64,000 bases of DNA from Desmodesmus armatus (Eukaryota; Chlorophyta; Chlorophyceae; Sphaeropleales; Scenedesmaceae), in assembly GCA_007449985.2 (NCBI GenBank), contig VIIQ02000595.1, positions 357,501 to 421,500 of the forward strand. The letters are read 5' to 3'. Shown in pieces: positions 12,401-25,600 of the stretch. The notes beneath the pieces were generated by a model. That model searched no databases and was not told the DNA's origin. It was given only the letters and a program-made list of their open reading frames with translations. How positions within the stretch are numbered: the first letter of the stretch is position 1; every line of letters starts with the position of its first letter. The translations under genes and the position numbers were made by a program.

Positions 12401-13104
12401 AAGCCCAGACTACAGAGGTGGTGGGCGCGCGGGCCCAACTATGAGATTGGTATACCATGCAAGCATCCCAAACTCAAAGCCAACGTGCTCCCAAGAAAGT
12501 GTCCCTCTGATGGTCTTCAGGCTCACTCCCAGAAGGCTGGGGGCGACACCTACACAAGCGGCTCTTCTACTGCAGCTCTTCTTATGCACCACTCACAAGC
12601 CACTCCGCAGCAACTATAGCAATGCAAAGCCAGCAACATACTGTCATGCCTTGTTGACCAGCGCAGCCACACTTGATGGTGTGTGTAAGGTAGACAGGTA
12701 CAGTCAGGGGAGGGTACTGAACACAAAGGGAGGGACGCTCAACACACGTCAACCAGACACTACTGCAAAAGACCGCCACTTCACGTGCAACAACAAGTAC
12801 TACTGTCCATTCAGCAAGGCGCCCTTTGCTGAGAGGGACATGCGGCCCTCTTGCAGCCACTCCCTTGCCGCCCTCACTTTTTGATCACACACTGGCAGAA
12901 CCCTGCCTTCCCTCGCCCTTTCCCAAGCTCTCGCCACGCACTCCACACAACGCCTGCAAACTCACTCCCACCCTCACGCACCACAAGAGCTACCCCCCCT
13001 TTCAGATACTCGCGCTCAACACAACATGTCCAATGTATGAGAGCTGCCCCAGCCCTGTCAACGACATCAAACCAGCAAAGCTACAAGCATGCGCAGCACA
13101 ACGG
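9456..13104. other. Intergenic region without a convincing gene
   Basis: Many open frames occur on both strands, but they are rich in Cys, His, Thr and Gln, read equally well antisense, and contain no recognisable domain. A repeated segment (GCACTCATCTTGCAACATGC) occurs at about 11036-11056 and 11083-11103, and a short duplication (TAGCAGTATCACCAC) at about 11148-11180. Distal exons of the F-box-like gene and the 3' UTR of the dikinase gene probably occupy the two ends. Confidence 0.4.
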
Positions 13105-13255
13105 TGCACAAGGATATCAAAGCACTGCACCAGGATCTACAAGCGATGCACCAAGATCTAGAAGCACTGGCACCAGGATCAGAAGCACTGGCACCAGGAT
13201 CTAGAAGCGCTTCACCAGGATCTAGAAGCACAGCATCAGGATCTAGAAGTCCCAC
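13105..13255. repeat. 21-bp minisatellite
   Basis: About seven imperfect tandem copies of a 21-bp unit built around ACCAGGATCTAGAAGCACTGG. It lies downstream of the dikinase stop codon and 3' of its presumed polyadenylation site. A plus-strand reading would give an APGSRS-type repeat, but there is no gene model to support translation. Confidence 0.75.
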
Positions 13256-13561
13256 TCCCACTCGCCACTGCCCAGAGCGGAGCCTGGTGCATTGCTGCCA
13301 GACTCACGCACTGCTGCCACAGCAGCAGCAGCCTCTGCTGCCTCTGCAGCAACAAGGGCCTTGGCACGCTGGCGGCTGGCACTGCTGCTGCGGCTGCTGT
13401 CAGTGCTGCCAGCACAGTGTGACAGCACCTGCACACCACACAAGGAAGCAACACAGCGTGGTCAAGGTGGGATGCATCACAAAGGCAGACACCTCGAAAC
13501 ATGCTGGTCAGCCCCATCTTCAACTAGTCGGCAGGTCTGTCTTTGTGAGTCTTCATGAAAA

Positions 13562-13566
13562 TTACA
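13562..13566 (-). terminator. Candidate polyadenylation signal (TGTAA) of the dikinase gene
   Basis: TGTAA, the usual chlorophyte polyadenylation signal, occurs on the minus strand 120 nt past the stop codon of the glucan water dikinase gene. Confidence 0.45.
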
Positions 13567-13685
13567 CCACAGCATGAGGAGAGGGCCAGCACAACTTAGA
13601 CTGTAATGAGGTGACGGAAGACGCCAGATGCTGGCATCCGCTGGTGCTCACCAGACAGCTGCTGACAAAGCACTAGCTGGTTCCA

Positions 13686-16600
13686 TCAGCTCACCTGGGG
13701 TCGTGCCTGAACCACTGCCAGCCGGCCGTCGATCCACACCCCCTCGATATCCTGCCGGGCAGCAACACATCAACCAGAGACAAGAGCCTGAGGTTAGTGA
13801 TACATGGGATGGCTTGGACACCGCCAGTGTCATGGCCTGTGACGTATGGTACGATACCGAGTGACTTCACACCCCGTTGCTGGCAGCATCCCTTCCTACT
13901 ACTACTACTACTTTACTGGATAAGGGCCTCGCCTGATCGCCCTTTCAGGAGCCAAACAAGGCTCATAGGGCATAAGCACTCCTCAAAGGACTTCCAATTC
14001 CAACTTCCATCTGAGAGTGTGAGCTAGGTCGACTAGTCGGCTGACGCAGTGGTGACAAAGAAGCACACGACCCTCAGCCGCCAAGGCTGACAGCGCTGGG
14101 CCTGCGTTCCTGACAACAAGTACGACAGTATGACGAGGTTGTGAGGTCATCCCACCTGTGGTGTGCCGTCGAATGCATGCTCCACAGCATAGCCCAGTTC
14201 CACCAGGCCGTCCAGCATCTGCTGCCTGAAGGGTGCATCCCACATGATGGGCTCGGACCCGTAGTCAGGGCAGCTGGCCACCAGAGGAGTCATCGGCACA
14301 CTGGAGGAAATGCACAGCACGCCACAACAGAGAGCGTTGATGCCACACGGTGCTAGGCACTATGGGGACACTTACTGCCAAGCGCATGCTGGGCATACTG
14401 CTATGTGCAGGCAGCAGGGTGGGCTGGTTGCGTCCATCCGTTGCTGGGCGTCCATCCGTTGCTCAGTTGCAGCGTAGCTGCTTGCGTAGCCCGTGTAACA
14501 CCTTCTACAAGGGGAGCAGAAGAGAGTGCATGCGTCATCACATCCCAAGCTCTGCTGCCCATCCACAGCAGCATGCAAGGCTGCGCACATTCCTGGCGCT
14601 TACATCCCTGGTCAACAGCCATCTGGCCTGCCGTACCTGTCATACAAGCCAGCACCAGCATAGCCCTCCAGGTCTTCTCCGTTGGTGTCGCTGCGCGCAA
14701 TCAGGGTGCCCTCCTCTGGGGCAAATAGCCCCTGGCGCTTGCTGGGAAGTGCCAGCAGCTGCAGGGAGGGGGCAGAGAAAGACATAAGCACACTGAGGGC
14801 AAAAACAAATTCCCCCGCCGGGACTCGAACCCGGGTCGCGCGGGTGAGAGCCGCGAATGATAACCGCCTACACTACGGAGGATGCATGATGTCTGCAGCC
14901 TGACTTGTGGCATCTATGGACGTCAAATTCTCTCAGGGTTTAGCGCTACGGCCGGAGCTGATTGAGTTTCTGGTTCCATTCCTCTGGCCTTGCAAGCCTG
15001 CTCACCCAGGAGGAGGAAGTATTGCGGCAGCGTAGGCGGCAGCAGTGGGTGCATCTGGGGGAGCGGCCTAATCCTGTCATGACCAAGATGTTGCGGCCCA
15101 GCCAAGGAGCATCGTTCATTGCTGGGCTGCACGCACCTGGGTCGGGTCATTTGGTGGTGGGTGGGGTGGGGTTGGCCAGCATTGTGGGACGCCGGTATGC
15201 AGAGGTCAGCACAACTCCGCAGGTGCAGCCTGCAGCACAGCAGGCGGTGCTGCAGGCCATGGCACAGCACAGCCAGCGGCTGACGGCCGAGCAAGCTGCT
15301 GAGCTGGGGAGTGCATCGGTGTCAGTTGAGGAGGTAGAGCGGGCCATTCTGCGTACAGCGCCTGGCAAGGCTCCGGGGGTGGACGGTATTCCTGGGGAAC
15401 TGTTCAGGCGGTACCGACAGCAGCTTGCCCCCATCCTGGCCAAACTGTACTCGGCCGTTGGGGCAACACAGCAGTGCCCACCGGGGTTTCTTGATGGGGC
15501 GGTCGTGCCAGTGCTGAAACCTGGTGGGGTGCACACCAATGTGGATGCTTATCGCCCCATTCAATTACTTAACTATGATTACCGTCTTATGGCCAAGTTA
15601 CTGGCCAACAGGTTGTTGCAAGTGGCGGGGGTCATGATCGATCCAGCGCAGTGTGCTTTTTTGCAGCATCGGCACATAGGGGATAGTGTGCGGCTGCTGC
15701 AGCTGCTGCCCCAGGTGCTGCGTGCCCGCCACCAAACAGCCATAGCTGCTTTCCTGGACTTCAGGAAGGCTTATGACACTGTGTCAAGGGAGTTTCTGTT
15801 TGCAGCTGGGGAGGCCCTTGGGGTGGGTACCGGGTTTCTGCAGTGGATGAAGCTGTTGTTGACAGACACTCTGACATGTGCAGTTGTCAATGGCTTTCAG
15901 AGCTCTTTCTTTCGGTGTGGTGCTGGGGTTAGGCAGGGCTGCCCTCTGGCACCCCTGATGTACCTGTTTGCAGGGCAGGCGTTGCTCTGCCATCTCAAGC
16001 AGTGTGGCATTGGTATTGATGTCGCAGCCGGCAGGCTTGTCGCCACACAGTATGCGGATGATGTGGAGCCCCTCCTGCCTGGGGAGGCTGATGTTTCTGG
16101 CCTGTTGGAGCATTTGTCGGTGTATGGGGATGCCACAGGCCAGCGGGTGCAGCCACCCAAGTGTCAACTGTTGCCTTTGGGCCAAGCGGTGGTGGATCCT
16201 GCCCCTGTGGCAGGCATGGCGGTGCGTGACACCTGCAAAAGCCTGGGGGTTGTCTTTGGCAGTGTGGGGGTGGTTGGAGTGGATTGGGAGCATCGGCTGA
16301 GCATTGTGCGGGAACGGGTGCAGAAGATCAGCCGCATCCCTGACCTGTCCATGTTTGGCCGGGCTTTCGCGTTCAATGGGTACGCTATCTCCACACTGTT
16401 GTATCATGCACACTTTGCTGGGGCCCTGCCAGCTGAGCATGCCAGGCAACTAATCAAATGGGCCTCTGCCCTTGTTGATGCTGGCCTGGGCCCTGATGAT
16501 GATCAGCGACGGGCACCAGGGGTGCCCAGGGCGTGTATGGAGGCCCACCCTAGGGAGGGAGGTTTGGGTCTGCTGCCAGTGCGGGCCCACCTTCACTCTC

Positions 16601-19600
16601 GCCTGGCTTGTGAGGCAGTGCAAGTGTTGGTGGGGGATGCTCGCAAGCCTTGGGTTGCAGTCAGCAGGGAGCTGTTGCAGCACCATGTGCCGGTGGTGCC
16701 TGGTGGGGGTTATTGGGGCTTGGCCTTGTGTGACAAGGGTCGGTTGTTCAGGGACGCTGGGGGCCAGCTGTTGCCAGACCCCTTGCGTGCTTTTGCCCTT
16801 GGCATCAGGGCTCTGCCGTATATTCGCCATGTGGGCGCTAACCCGGTCCAGCCCGGCCCGTGGTGTTACTATGTCCCATTGTGGTCCAATCCGGTGGTGG
16901 CGCAGAGGGAGCAGTGGGACTGGTATGGACAGCAGCGGCAAGTGATGGTGGGGTTGGAGTTTGTGGTGCCTGACTTGTTGGGCCTCACCCAGCTGCAATG
17001 TGCAGGGCAGGCGCTGCATTGGTTGCAGCTGGTTGAGGCTATCTGTTCCATTCCTGACCTGGGGGCAAGGGAGGAGGCATACAGGATGCATGTGTGGGAC
17101 CCTGTGTTGCAGCATCGCCCTAGGTATGCTAACATGGTGGTGGCTAGGGAGGAGTTGGCTGTGTTGGTCGCGGCCATCCCTAGTGCGTGGCAGGATGCAG
17201 CACGTGCAGTGCTGCGGGGTAGGCCATCCGGGCGGCTGCCGGCCGTTTCGGAGGCTCAGCTTACCGCAGCTAGGGACAGGGTGTGTGCTGATCTGGGCTG
17301 GCATACTCGCAATGGGGATGTGGTGAAGCTTGAGGCCCTCACTGTGTCGCTAGCTACCCAGTGTCAATCCTTGGATGCGCTGTCAGCCATTGCTGACAGG
17401 CATGCTGCCTTCCGTCAGAGGGTGTTGTCTGTTGATATGCTGCAGCCAATTGTGGGCCAATTGCCCGAGGTCACTCGGGTGCTTCGGCGGTGGTGGAAGC
17501 TGCGTGTGCCTAATGAGCACAAGGAGGCTGCATGGCGGCTCACCCTCGACGCGTTCCCTACGGCCCAGCGCATGCACACAGGCACCTCTTGTGTAGCATG
17601 TGGGGCTGCTGAGCCCGGTGTACAGCACCATTGTTGGGAGTGTCCTGTTGCAGGGGCGGTGCGGGCGGAGATTGAGGGGCAGTTGCGAGCTCACCGGGTG
17701 GGCGACGCCCCCCCTTGGTTGGCTGCTGACCGCGGCCTGCAGTGTGCAGCTTTGTGGATGGGGGTGAAACCTCATCCCCGGTTGCATCATATTGTGTGGG
17801 ACATGGTGTGTCTGGCTGGCATCGGTGCTGTTGACTTCGGCCGCAGAGTGGCGTGGGCTGTGGCAGCAGAAGGTCCTGCGTTGCCTCTGCTGACGGTAGA
17901 GCGCATTGCAGGGCGTGCTGCTGTTGGGGAGTTTTGGCGCGTCTTGGCTGACTTTGCGGTTTCTGCAATCATCCCTAAGCGGGCGCAGGGGCTTGCGCTC
18001 ACACAGCAGCCTTTCATTGCATGGCATGTGGTGCTGTCAGGAGGCAACGGTTTGCGGGTAGTTAGGCATTGAGCTTCTGCATGTGGTGACATGTGAGTTG
18101 CTGGCTGCTGTGTGACTTCTATCCTGCTGGCTTGTGAACAGTGCAGCGACTGGTGGTGTCGGTGAAGTTGCCCCCACGTGCGCCCACTGCAACATGTGGG
18201 AGTGTTTTGTGGCTCGCAGCTGTGTGTTCGCTGTTTTCTGTTCCGTCCGCCCTTTCTTGTCGCAACCCTGCAGGTGCGAGAAGCAGTGCCGTTGGCGCCA
18301 TTCAGTCCTTCCAGTGTATTATATCTCTGTGTTCGCAATCTGGAAGCACACTGAGTGTGCGTGACAAGCTTTTGATGGTGGGGTTTGTCCGAACGGCCCC
18401 CTTCCGTGCTGGTTGTGTCCATCCGTGGCTGGGTTCAGTTGCAACGTAGTTGCTTGAGAAACCCGTGTAACACCTTCATTCATTCTTCGTTGGCCTGGGC
18501 ATGCCGTAAAACTGCCTCGCATCAGCACGGCGCTGCAACATGCGCCAGGGGCTGTCCCAGCCCAGCCTCGCTGGTGTGTTTCGCCCCTATTATAGTCAGT
18601 AGTTATTCCTCTTGTGTCTGTGCCGCGGATCAGGAGGCAGCCTGTGCAGCACGGGCTGAGCTCAGCCATCGCGATGTGCTGACGTGGGCCTTTCACGTTG
18701 GCCTCTCGCTGGGGTTGTTGTGTGGTCCCTTGTTTTTGTTGGTTTCTGTGTTTGTGTTGTGGCTGTTTCGGACCGGCGTTTGGCCAGCACAGTGGGCTGT
18801 CGGCACGGTGGGGCAGTAGCAGTTGACAGCAGTAGCTGGAGAGCTGGAGCTGGAGCAGCAGCTGGCGTGCAGCATCACGTACAGTGTTGGTTATCTTCAC
18901 TGTGCCGTGGTTTGGTCGCGTTTACAGCAGCAGCAGCAGCTTTGGCTGGATCAGCAACAGTCCGCTGAGTCAGCAGGCAGGTGCTGGTGTGCAGCAGCAG
19001 TGGCAGCAGAACGCAGGCAAGGGCCGTGCAGTGGCCTTGGGCCTGGTTGTAGGGGGCAGTGTTGCTGGCCTGTGAACGGTGCAGGTGCTTGGGCGCGCTG
19101 ACTTGGGGCAGCCCGGTATACAAAGGTGTCGCTCTGACACCCCGGGCACCTGTCTTGGGGGTGTGTATCGCAGCACAGCTGGAGCCTTTCTTCCACATTG
19201 TGTTCGAAGTGGTCGCCCCGGGGGCATGGGGGTGTGTGTTCGGCTTGGTACTGGTGGAAGCCCTCTTGTCTGTGTGGCTGGCTTTGTGGGGTTGAAGCCT
19301 TGCCTGTGGTCCCCTCCTTTCAGACAGTCTCCTCTGCAGACATCTATGGTGGCGGGTTCTCTCCTTTCCGTGCTGTCTGTTCCCGTCCTTGTGGGTCCTG
19401 CAAAGGACTTTGGTTCCCTTCCGATGCTGGGTGTCGTTGCAGCGTAGCTGCGTGTGTCGCCCTGTAACCCCTTCTTCTTCTTCTGTTAGCCGACGGGGCG
19501 GGGGCAGTGATGCATGTGCCAGCTTGGGTTGGGTCAGCTAGTCATGCTTGCATTGCCATGTCAGCTCTTTCACTGCCTGCTTGTCTGCGTCAGCATGTGC

Positions 19601-22600
19601 ATGTGCGTTCTTGGCCGCGCATCCGTTCGCTTTATGCCTTGTGCGTGTTTCATGCTAACACAGCTTGTGTGCCACAGGTGGTTGGGCTGTCTTGAGTAGG
19701 ATTGGTGGCGCCTTGAGTTACAAGGGCGGGACATGGATTGGGTCCCGGGGCTTGCATCGGGTTGGCTGGGTCCTTGAGGCCTCTTTGTAACTTACTGTGC
19801 TGGAGCCAGTGCTGCAGAACAGGCCTAGATACCGCAACATGCAGGCTGCCCTGTCGGACCTGACAGCCCTAGCAGCAGCTATCCCTAGCGAGTGGCAAGC
19901 AGCAGCATGGGCAGTCTTGAATAGCAGCCGGCCGCGTATGCCTGTCGTGACACCTGCCTTGGTTGCGGCCGCTAGGTTACACGCATGCTCTGATTGGGTT
20001 GGACAACACGGGATGGGGATGTGGTTCGCCCTGCAGATTTGACAGTGGCTATTGCCACCAAACTTCAATCTTTGGACTCGCTTAGGGCCATTGCTGAGCG
20101 GCATAGGGTGTTTGAGCAGCAAGTGCAGCAGCATGACATGTTGCAGCCTGGTGGTGGTCCCCTTCCTTTGGTGACTGATGTGTTGGCTAGATGGTGGAAG
20201 GTGCGGGTGCCAAACTTTTACAAGGAGGTTGCTTGGCGCCTCACACTTGATGGGCATCCCACAGCTGCCCGCATGCGGCAACCAGTTGGCGCTCCGCCCA
20301 GCTGCTGTGCTGCTTGTAGTGTTGCTGTCCCTGGGTTTGCTCATCATTTTTGGTCTTGCCCTGTGGCTGAGGCGGTGAGGGATGAGGTTGAGACTCAACT
20401 GCGTGCCAAAGGCTGGTTGGCAGCAGACCGTAGGTTGAGGTGAGATGCTTTGTGGATGGGGGTTAACCCCCACTTGTCTCTGCACCGTCTTGTCTGGGAC
20501 ATGGTTTGCCTTGCAGCCATTCATGCCATGAATGCAGGTCGTAGCTCAGCATGGAAAGTGTCCCATCAGCTGCCCACACCTGATCTGGTGCAGGCTATAG
20601 CAGTCAAGGTTGCTCGGGCAGCCTTCTGGAGTGTGCTGGCGGATTTGGCTGCTTTTGCAGTTGTTCCCAAGCGTGCTCGCAACGGGTTGCTTACCAATCA
20701 GCCTTTCCTGGCGTGGTCTACAGCTGTTGTGCGTGGGAATGGCCTTCTGGTGGTGCGCCACCGTGCTGCAGCACCTGCTGATGACTGACTTCTTAGCTTC
20801 ATGTGCATCTGTGCCTGCCTGATTGCTGGTTGATGCCTGCATGCGTAGTGTTTGTGCGTCAGCTGTACAAGCTGGCGTGGTTTTGGTGCGGGTGCTTTGC
20901 ACGGCCACTGCAAATGTGGCGTGTGCTCATGATGCGTCTTTTCGTTCGCTTCCGCAGCCTTGCCTGGATCGCACAAGCCGCTGTCCGCGTCTGCTCTGTC
21001 GTCCCTCTACCCCTTCGGTCGTTAGCTTTGAGGGCACGCTGAGCGTGCGTTTTTGTCGAACCTTTCGAAGTGGGGTTTGTTGGATTGTCGTCCCTTGTCC
21101 TTCCGCTGCACCCCTTCGTTCCTGCCGTCCGTTTGCAGCGTAGCTGCTTGATCACGGTGTAACACTTCTTCTTCTTCTTCTCCTCTTTGTAACGAACACT
21201 GACTGACTGACTGCCGCGATTTTTCGGGCACGAATTTGCCATTCACAACTGTGCACAGCATCATTGGTATCAGAAAGAAGTGCTGAAGGGCTCCGGCACC
21301 CGTCCGGCTCACTCAGGGTGTGTGGGCTTTTCTGTGTGCATCGCTCACTACTACTGGCCATTTGTGTGTCACTGACAAGGCCCTTGTGACAAGTTCAGCC
21401 TTCTCTCTGGACGTTCTTCCGTATAAGAAGATCCTCACCTGCATGTCAGAGCCGTCGGGTCGGTCTGAGAAAGCCAGCGGGCGGCCAGGGTGGTTGCCCA
21501 CCAGCGTCTCCCCCAGGCCGCACACCAGCTCGCCATACATCTCACCACGCTCGCCGCTGAAGGGAGACGCTGTGTGCAGCACGAACGCATACTGCCCAGG
21601 CAGCACCTGCATCATACGAAAGCCACCAGTCACCACAACACCAGCAACTCAGTCACAGGCAGGCATGATTGCCCAACGGTGGCAGCATGACCATGTAACA
21701 AAAATCATCATCATCATGACCAAGAGTGAGCCCCAGCTCCTGCACTGCTGGTATGTGCTGCAAGGTGCGGCAATGTTAGCAGCATGTGACAACTGCCAGC
21801 ACATGCCTGTGGGAGGCACTAGGGTCCTAGAATCTCACACCACAGCATCGCCACTGCCTCCTGCCAAGAGCGCCCTTCTCTCCTTATCCCACACAACATG
21901 CAACCGATCAACTTCCTCCCCTCCCTACTCCCACCTGCTGGATCAGCACAGAAACAGCCAGCTGGTCCTCAGGCAGTCCAGCACTCTGCCTGGACAGCCA
22001 CGCCCTGTGGTTCCACTTGCTAGCCCACACAGCACAGATGCTGCTCCAGGCAGCAACCCACGCAGGGCAGTCGGGGTCACTGGGTGTCCACGCGGGACCA
22101 GACTTGATGCTGACTGCAAGCTCTGCGTGCTCGCGCTGATGGCTGTTGTCATTGGAACTGCCGTTGCCGTTGACCGGGGCGGTGTCAGCCTGATGGCTCT
22201 TCCCATTGCTGTGGCCGTTGCTCATAGGGGCCTTGTGGCCGTTGCTGCTGATGCTGCTGTCGCTGGGCAGGATGTCGGCGGTGACCAATGCATTGTAAAC
22301 CATCTGCAGCAGCAACATGAAGGTCCAGCAGCGCAGGAAGGTGCTCAGAACAGGCTGTGATCCTGAAAAGGTCACCAAGGCAGAACACCATACTGACAAG
22401 CAATGCAGATGCAGGATCAGCATGTCTACTTGGACACAAGTGGGGGCACGTGGGGAGTGCAAGATTGCTCCCAGCTGGCCGCACCAACTCGAGCCGAGCA
22501 ACTGCCGCGCCAGCAATCGCTGCAGGCAGAATCACACAGCGTCCTACGCCCCCTTCATCATCCCTGGCCTCAACATCCATGTCACACCGACCCCCTCTTG

Positions 22601-25600
22601 CAAAGTTGGTGAGAATCCCAGCAGGGGCTACTGTTGGAAAGAAGCTAACAAGGCAGTGCCCCAGCCACTGCTGGGACCCCCCACTGCCCCATGTGCCCTG
22701 CCACCTCACCTGCTGCATTCCGGCGGGTGGCTTCAGCTCACTGGTGACCAGCTCCCTAGCCCTTGCCAGCAGTGCAACAGGCGACAGCTGCCCCCCACTG
22801 CTGCCAGCCGCCACTGCTGCCGCCACCACTGCTGCTGCGCTGCCATTGCTGCCAATGCTGCTGCCAGCCCCCGCCTGCTTGGCACTTGTCCTAAGCTGCT
22901 GCTGGATCTGCTGCAGCTCTGCTGCCACATCTGCATTGGCTGGGTCTATCAGCACGGCCTCAAATGTGCCAAAGGGCAGGGCCACAGAGCGAGGCACCAT
23001 GATCCAGTCTGGCAGCTTCTGCCTCAGCTTTGCCAAGTTGCAGGCCTTAGCACCGACCACCTGCAAGTGTGACAAAGCAGACGACAGTGAATGGCGAGTA
23101 GAGAGACAAAGGCGTTGTTGTAGGACAAGTGTAGCCCACAACAGCACATGTGACAGAAGAGAGCAAGGCTCACGGATGCAGACGGGAGTCACAGTGGTTA
23201 CATTAACTGCTGCGCTGCGATTGAAGTAAGCCAAACCGCGAGCAGAAGAGGATTCTGCACTCACTTCTGGGTTGAACTGGTCCTCCTGCAGCACCCTGAT
23301 GCTCTGTGTGCCCTGCTGCTCCACAAGGGTCTGCCAGCCAGAGCCCTTCAGCTCAAAGGCAGCCGCAGCGGCAGCCTTGGTGTTGGCAACGGCCGTCACA
23401 GCGGCAGCAGCTGGGGCAGTGCTGTTGGAGGGCGATTTTGTGGCAGCGGAAGCAATGACGTCGCCGTTGCTGGCAACAGACAGGCTGCACTGCTGGCCCT
23501 GCATCAATCATCAGAGAATACAGAGGACAAGACAACTGTTAGTAGGAGGGGTGCCATAGCACAGTGGAAAGGAGGAGTCAGCCGGACTGCTCATGCTGAG
23601 TGCATTGCATTTGTGAGCAAAAAGCAACACCAAATGCTGCTGAGCAGCGATGCCCCGTGCTGGGCTTGAACCAGCGACCCCTGCGTTATTAGCACAGTGC
23701 TCTAACCAACTGAGCTAACAGGGCGTCACATGCACCAATCCCGAAAAATGGCATCTCAGTACCGCATATTTCGTCAGGGTTTAGCAGTTCACCGAGCACA
23801 CATTTTTCATTTGCGTGGGATGAGGGGGTGCAGTGTTAGCAGTTGTGCTTGCAGGCAGGGCTGAGGTTGCGTGCATGCTGCTACCTGCTGTCAGAGGTGT
23901 CAGGGCGGTCCGAGTCGCCAGCATACAGTGTTTGCTTGTGGTGTGTGCATGTGCTTTCTCATGGACAGTTCCTGTTCATGTGCTTTCCACAAGGCCGCAT
24001 CATTCCATGCTGTTGCAGCACCATGTGCCGGTGGTGCCTGGTGGGGGTTATTGGGGCTTGGCCTTGTGTGACAAGGGTCGGTTGTTCAGGGACGCTGGGG
24101 GCCAGCTGTTGCCAGACCCCTTGCGTGCTTTTGCCCTTGGCATCAGGGCTCTGCCGTATATTCGCCATGTGGGCGCTAACCCGGTCCAGCCCGGCCCGTG
24201 GTGTTACTATGTCCCATTGTGGTCCAATCCGGTGGTGGCGCAGAGGGAGCAGTGGGACTGGTATGGACAGCAGCGGCAAGTGATGGTGGGGTTGGAGTTT
24301 GTGGTGCCTGACTTGTTGGGCCTCACCCAGCTGCAATGTGCAGGGCAGGCGCTGCATTGGTTGCAGCTGGTTGAGGCTATCTGTTCCATTCCTGACCTGG
24401 GGGCAAGGGAGGAGGCATACAGGATGCATGTGTGGGACCCTGTGTTGCAGCATCGCCCTAGGTATGCTAACATGGTGGTGGCTAGGGAGGAGTTGGCTGT
24501 GTTGGTCGCGGCCATCCCTAGTGCGTGGCAGGATGCAGCACGTGCAGTGCTGCGGGGTAGGCCATCCGGGCGGCTGCCGGCCGTTTCGGAGGCTCAGCTT
24601 ACCGCAGCTAGGGACAGGGTGTGTGCTGATCTGGGCTGGCATACTCGCAATGGGGATGTGGTGAAGCTTGAGGCCCTCACTGTGTCGCTAGCTACCCAGT
24701 GTCAATCCTTGGATGCGCTGTCAGCCATTGCTGACAGGCATGCTGCCTTCCGTCAGAGGGTGTTGTCTGTTGATATGCTGCAGCCAATTGTGGGCCAATT
24801 GCCCGAGGTCACTCGGGTGCTTCGGCGGTGGTGGAAGCTGCGTGTGCCTAATGAGCACAAGGAGGCTGCATGGCGGCTCACCCTCGACGCGTTCCCTACG
24901 GCCCAGCGCATGCACACAGGCACCTCTTGTGTAGCATGTGGGGCTGCTGAGCCCGGTGTACAGCACCATTGTTGGGAGTGTCCTGTTGCAGGGGCGGTGC
25001 GGGCGGAGATTGAGGGGCAGTTGCGAGCTCACCGGGTGGGCGACGCCCCCCCTTGGTTGGCTGCTGACCGCGGCCTGCAGTGTGCAGCTTTGTGGATGGG
25101 GGTGAAACCTTGGTGCCTCCCGGTTGCATCATATTGTGTGGGACATGGTGTGTCTGGCTGGCATCGGTGCTGTTGACTTCGGCCGCAGAGTGGCGTGGGC
25201 TGTGGCAGCAGAAGGTCCTGCGTTGCCTCTGCTGACGGTAGAGCGCATTGCAGGGCGTGCTGCTGTTGGGGAGTTTTGGCGCGTCTTGGCTGACTTTGCG
25301 GTTTCTGCAATCATCCCTAAGCGGGCGCAGGGGCTTGCGCTCACACAGCAGCCTTTCATTGCATGGCATGTGGTGCTGTCAGGAGGCAACGGTTTGCGGG
25401 TAGTTAGGCATTGAGCTTCTGCATGTGGTGACATGTGAGTTGCTGGCTGCTGTGTGACTTCTATCCTGCTGGCTTGTGAACAGTGCAGCGACTGGTGGTG
25501 TCGGTGAAGTTGCCCCCACGTGCGCCCACTGCAACATGTGGGAGTGTTTTGTGGCTCGCAGCTGTGTGTTCGCTGTTTTCTGTTCCGTCCGCCCTTTCTT

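Noticed and set aside
13105..13255. CRISPR-like array
   Set aside because: Units are contiguous tandem copies without spacers, in a nuclear algal genome; it is a minisatellite.
19718..20524. 268-codon minus-strand frame
   Set aside because: Antisense of the degenerate LINE copy D.
21320..22360. 346-codon plus-strand frame
   Set aside because: Antisense of dikinase exons 17 and 18, which are supported by homology and phase.
22357..23229. 290-codon plus-strand frame
   Set aside because: Antisense of dikinase exon 16 and its flanking introns.
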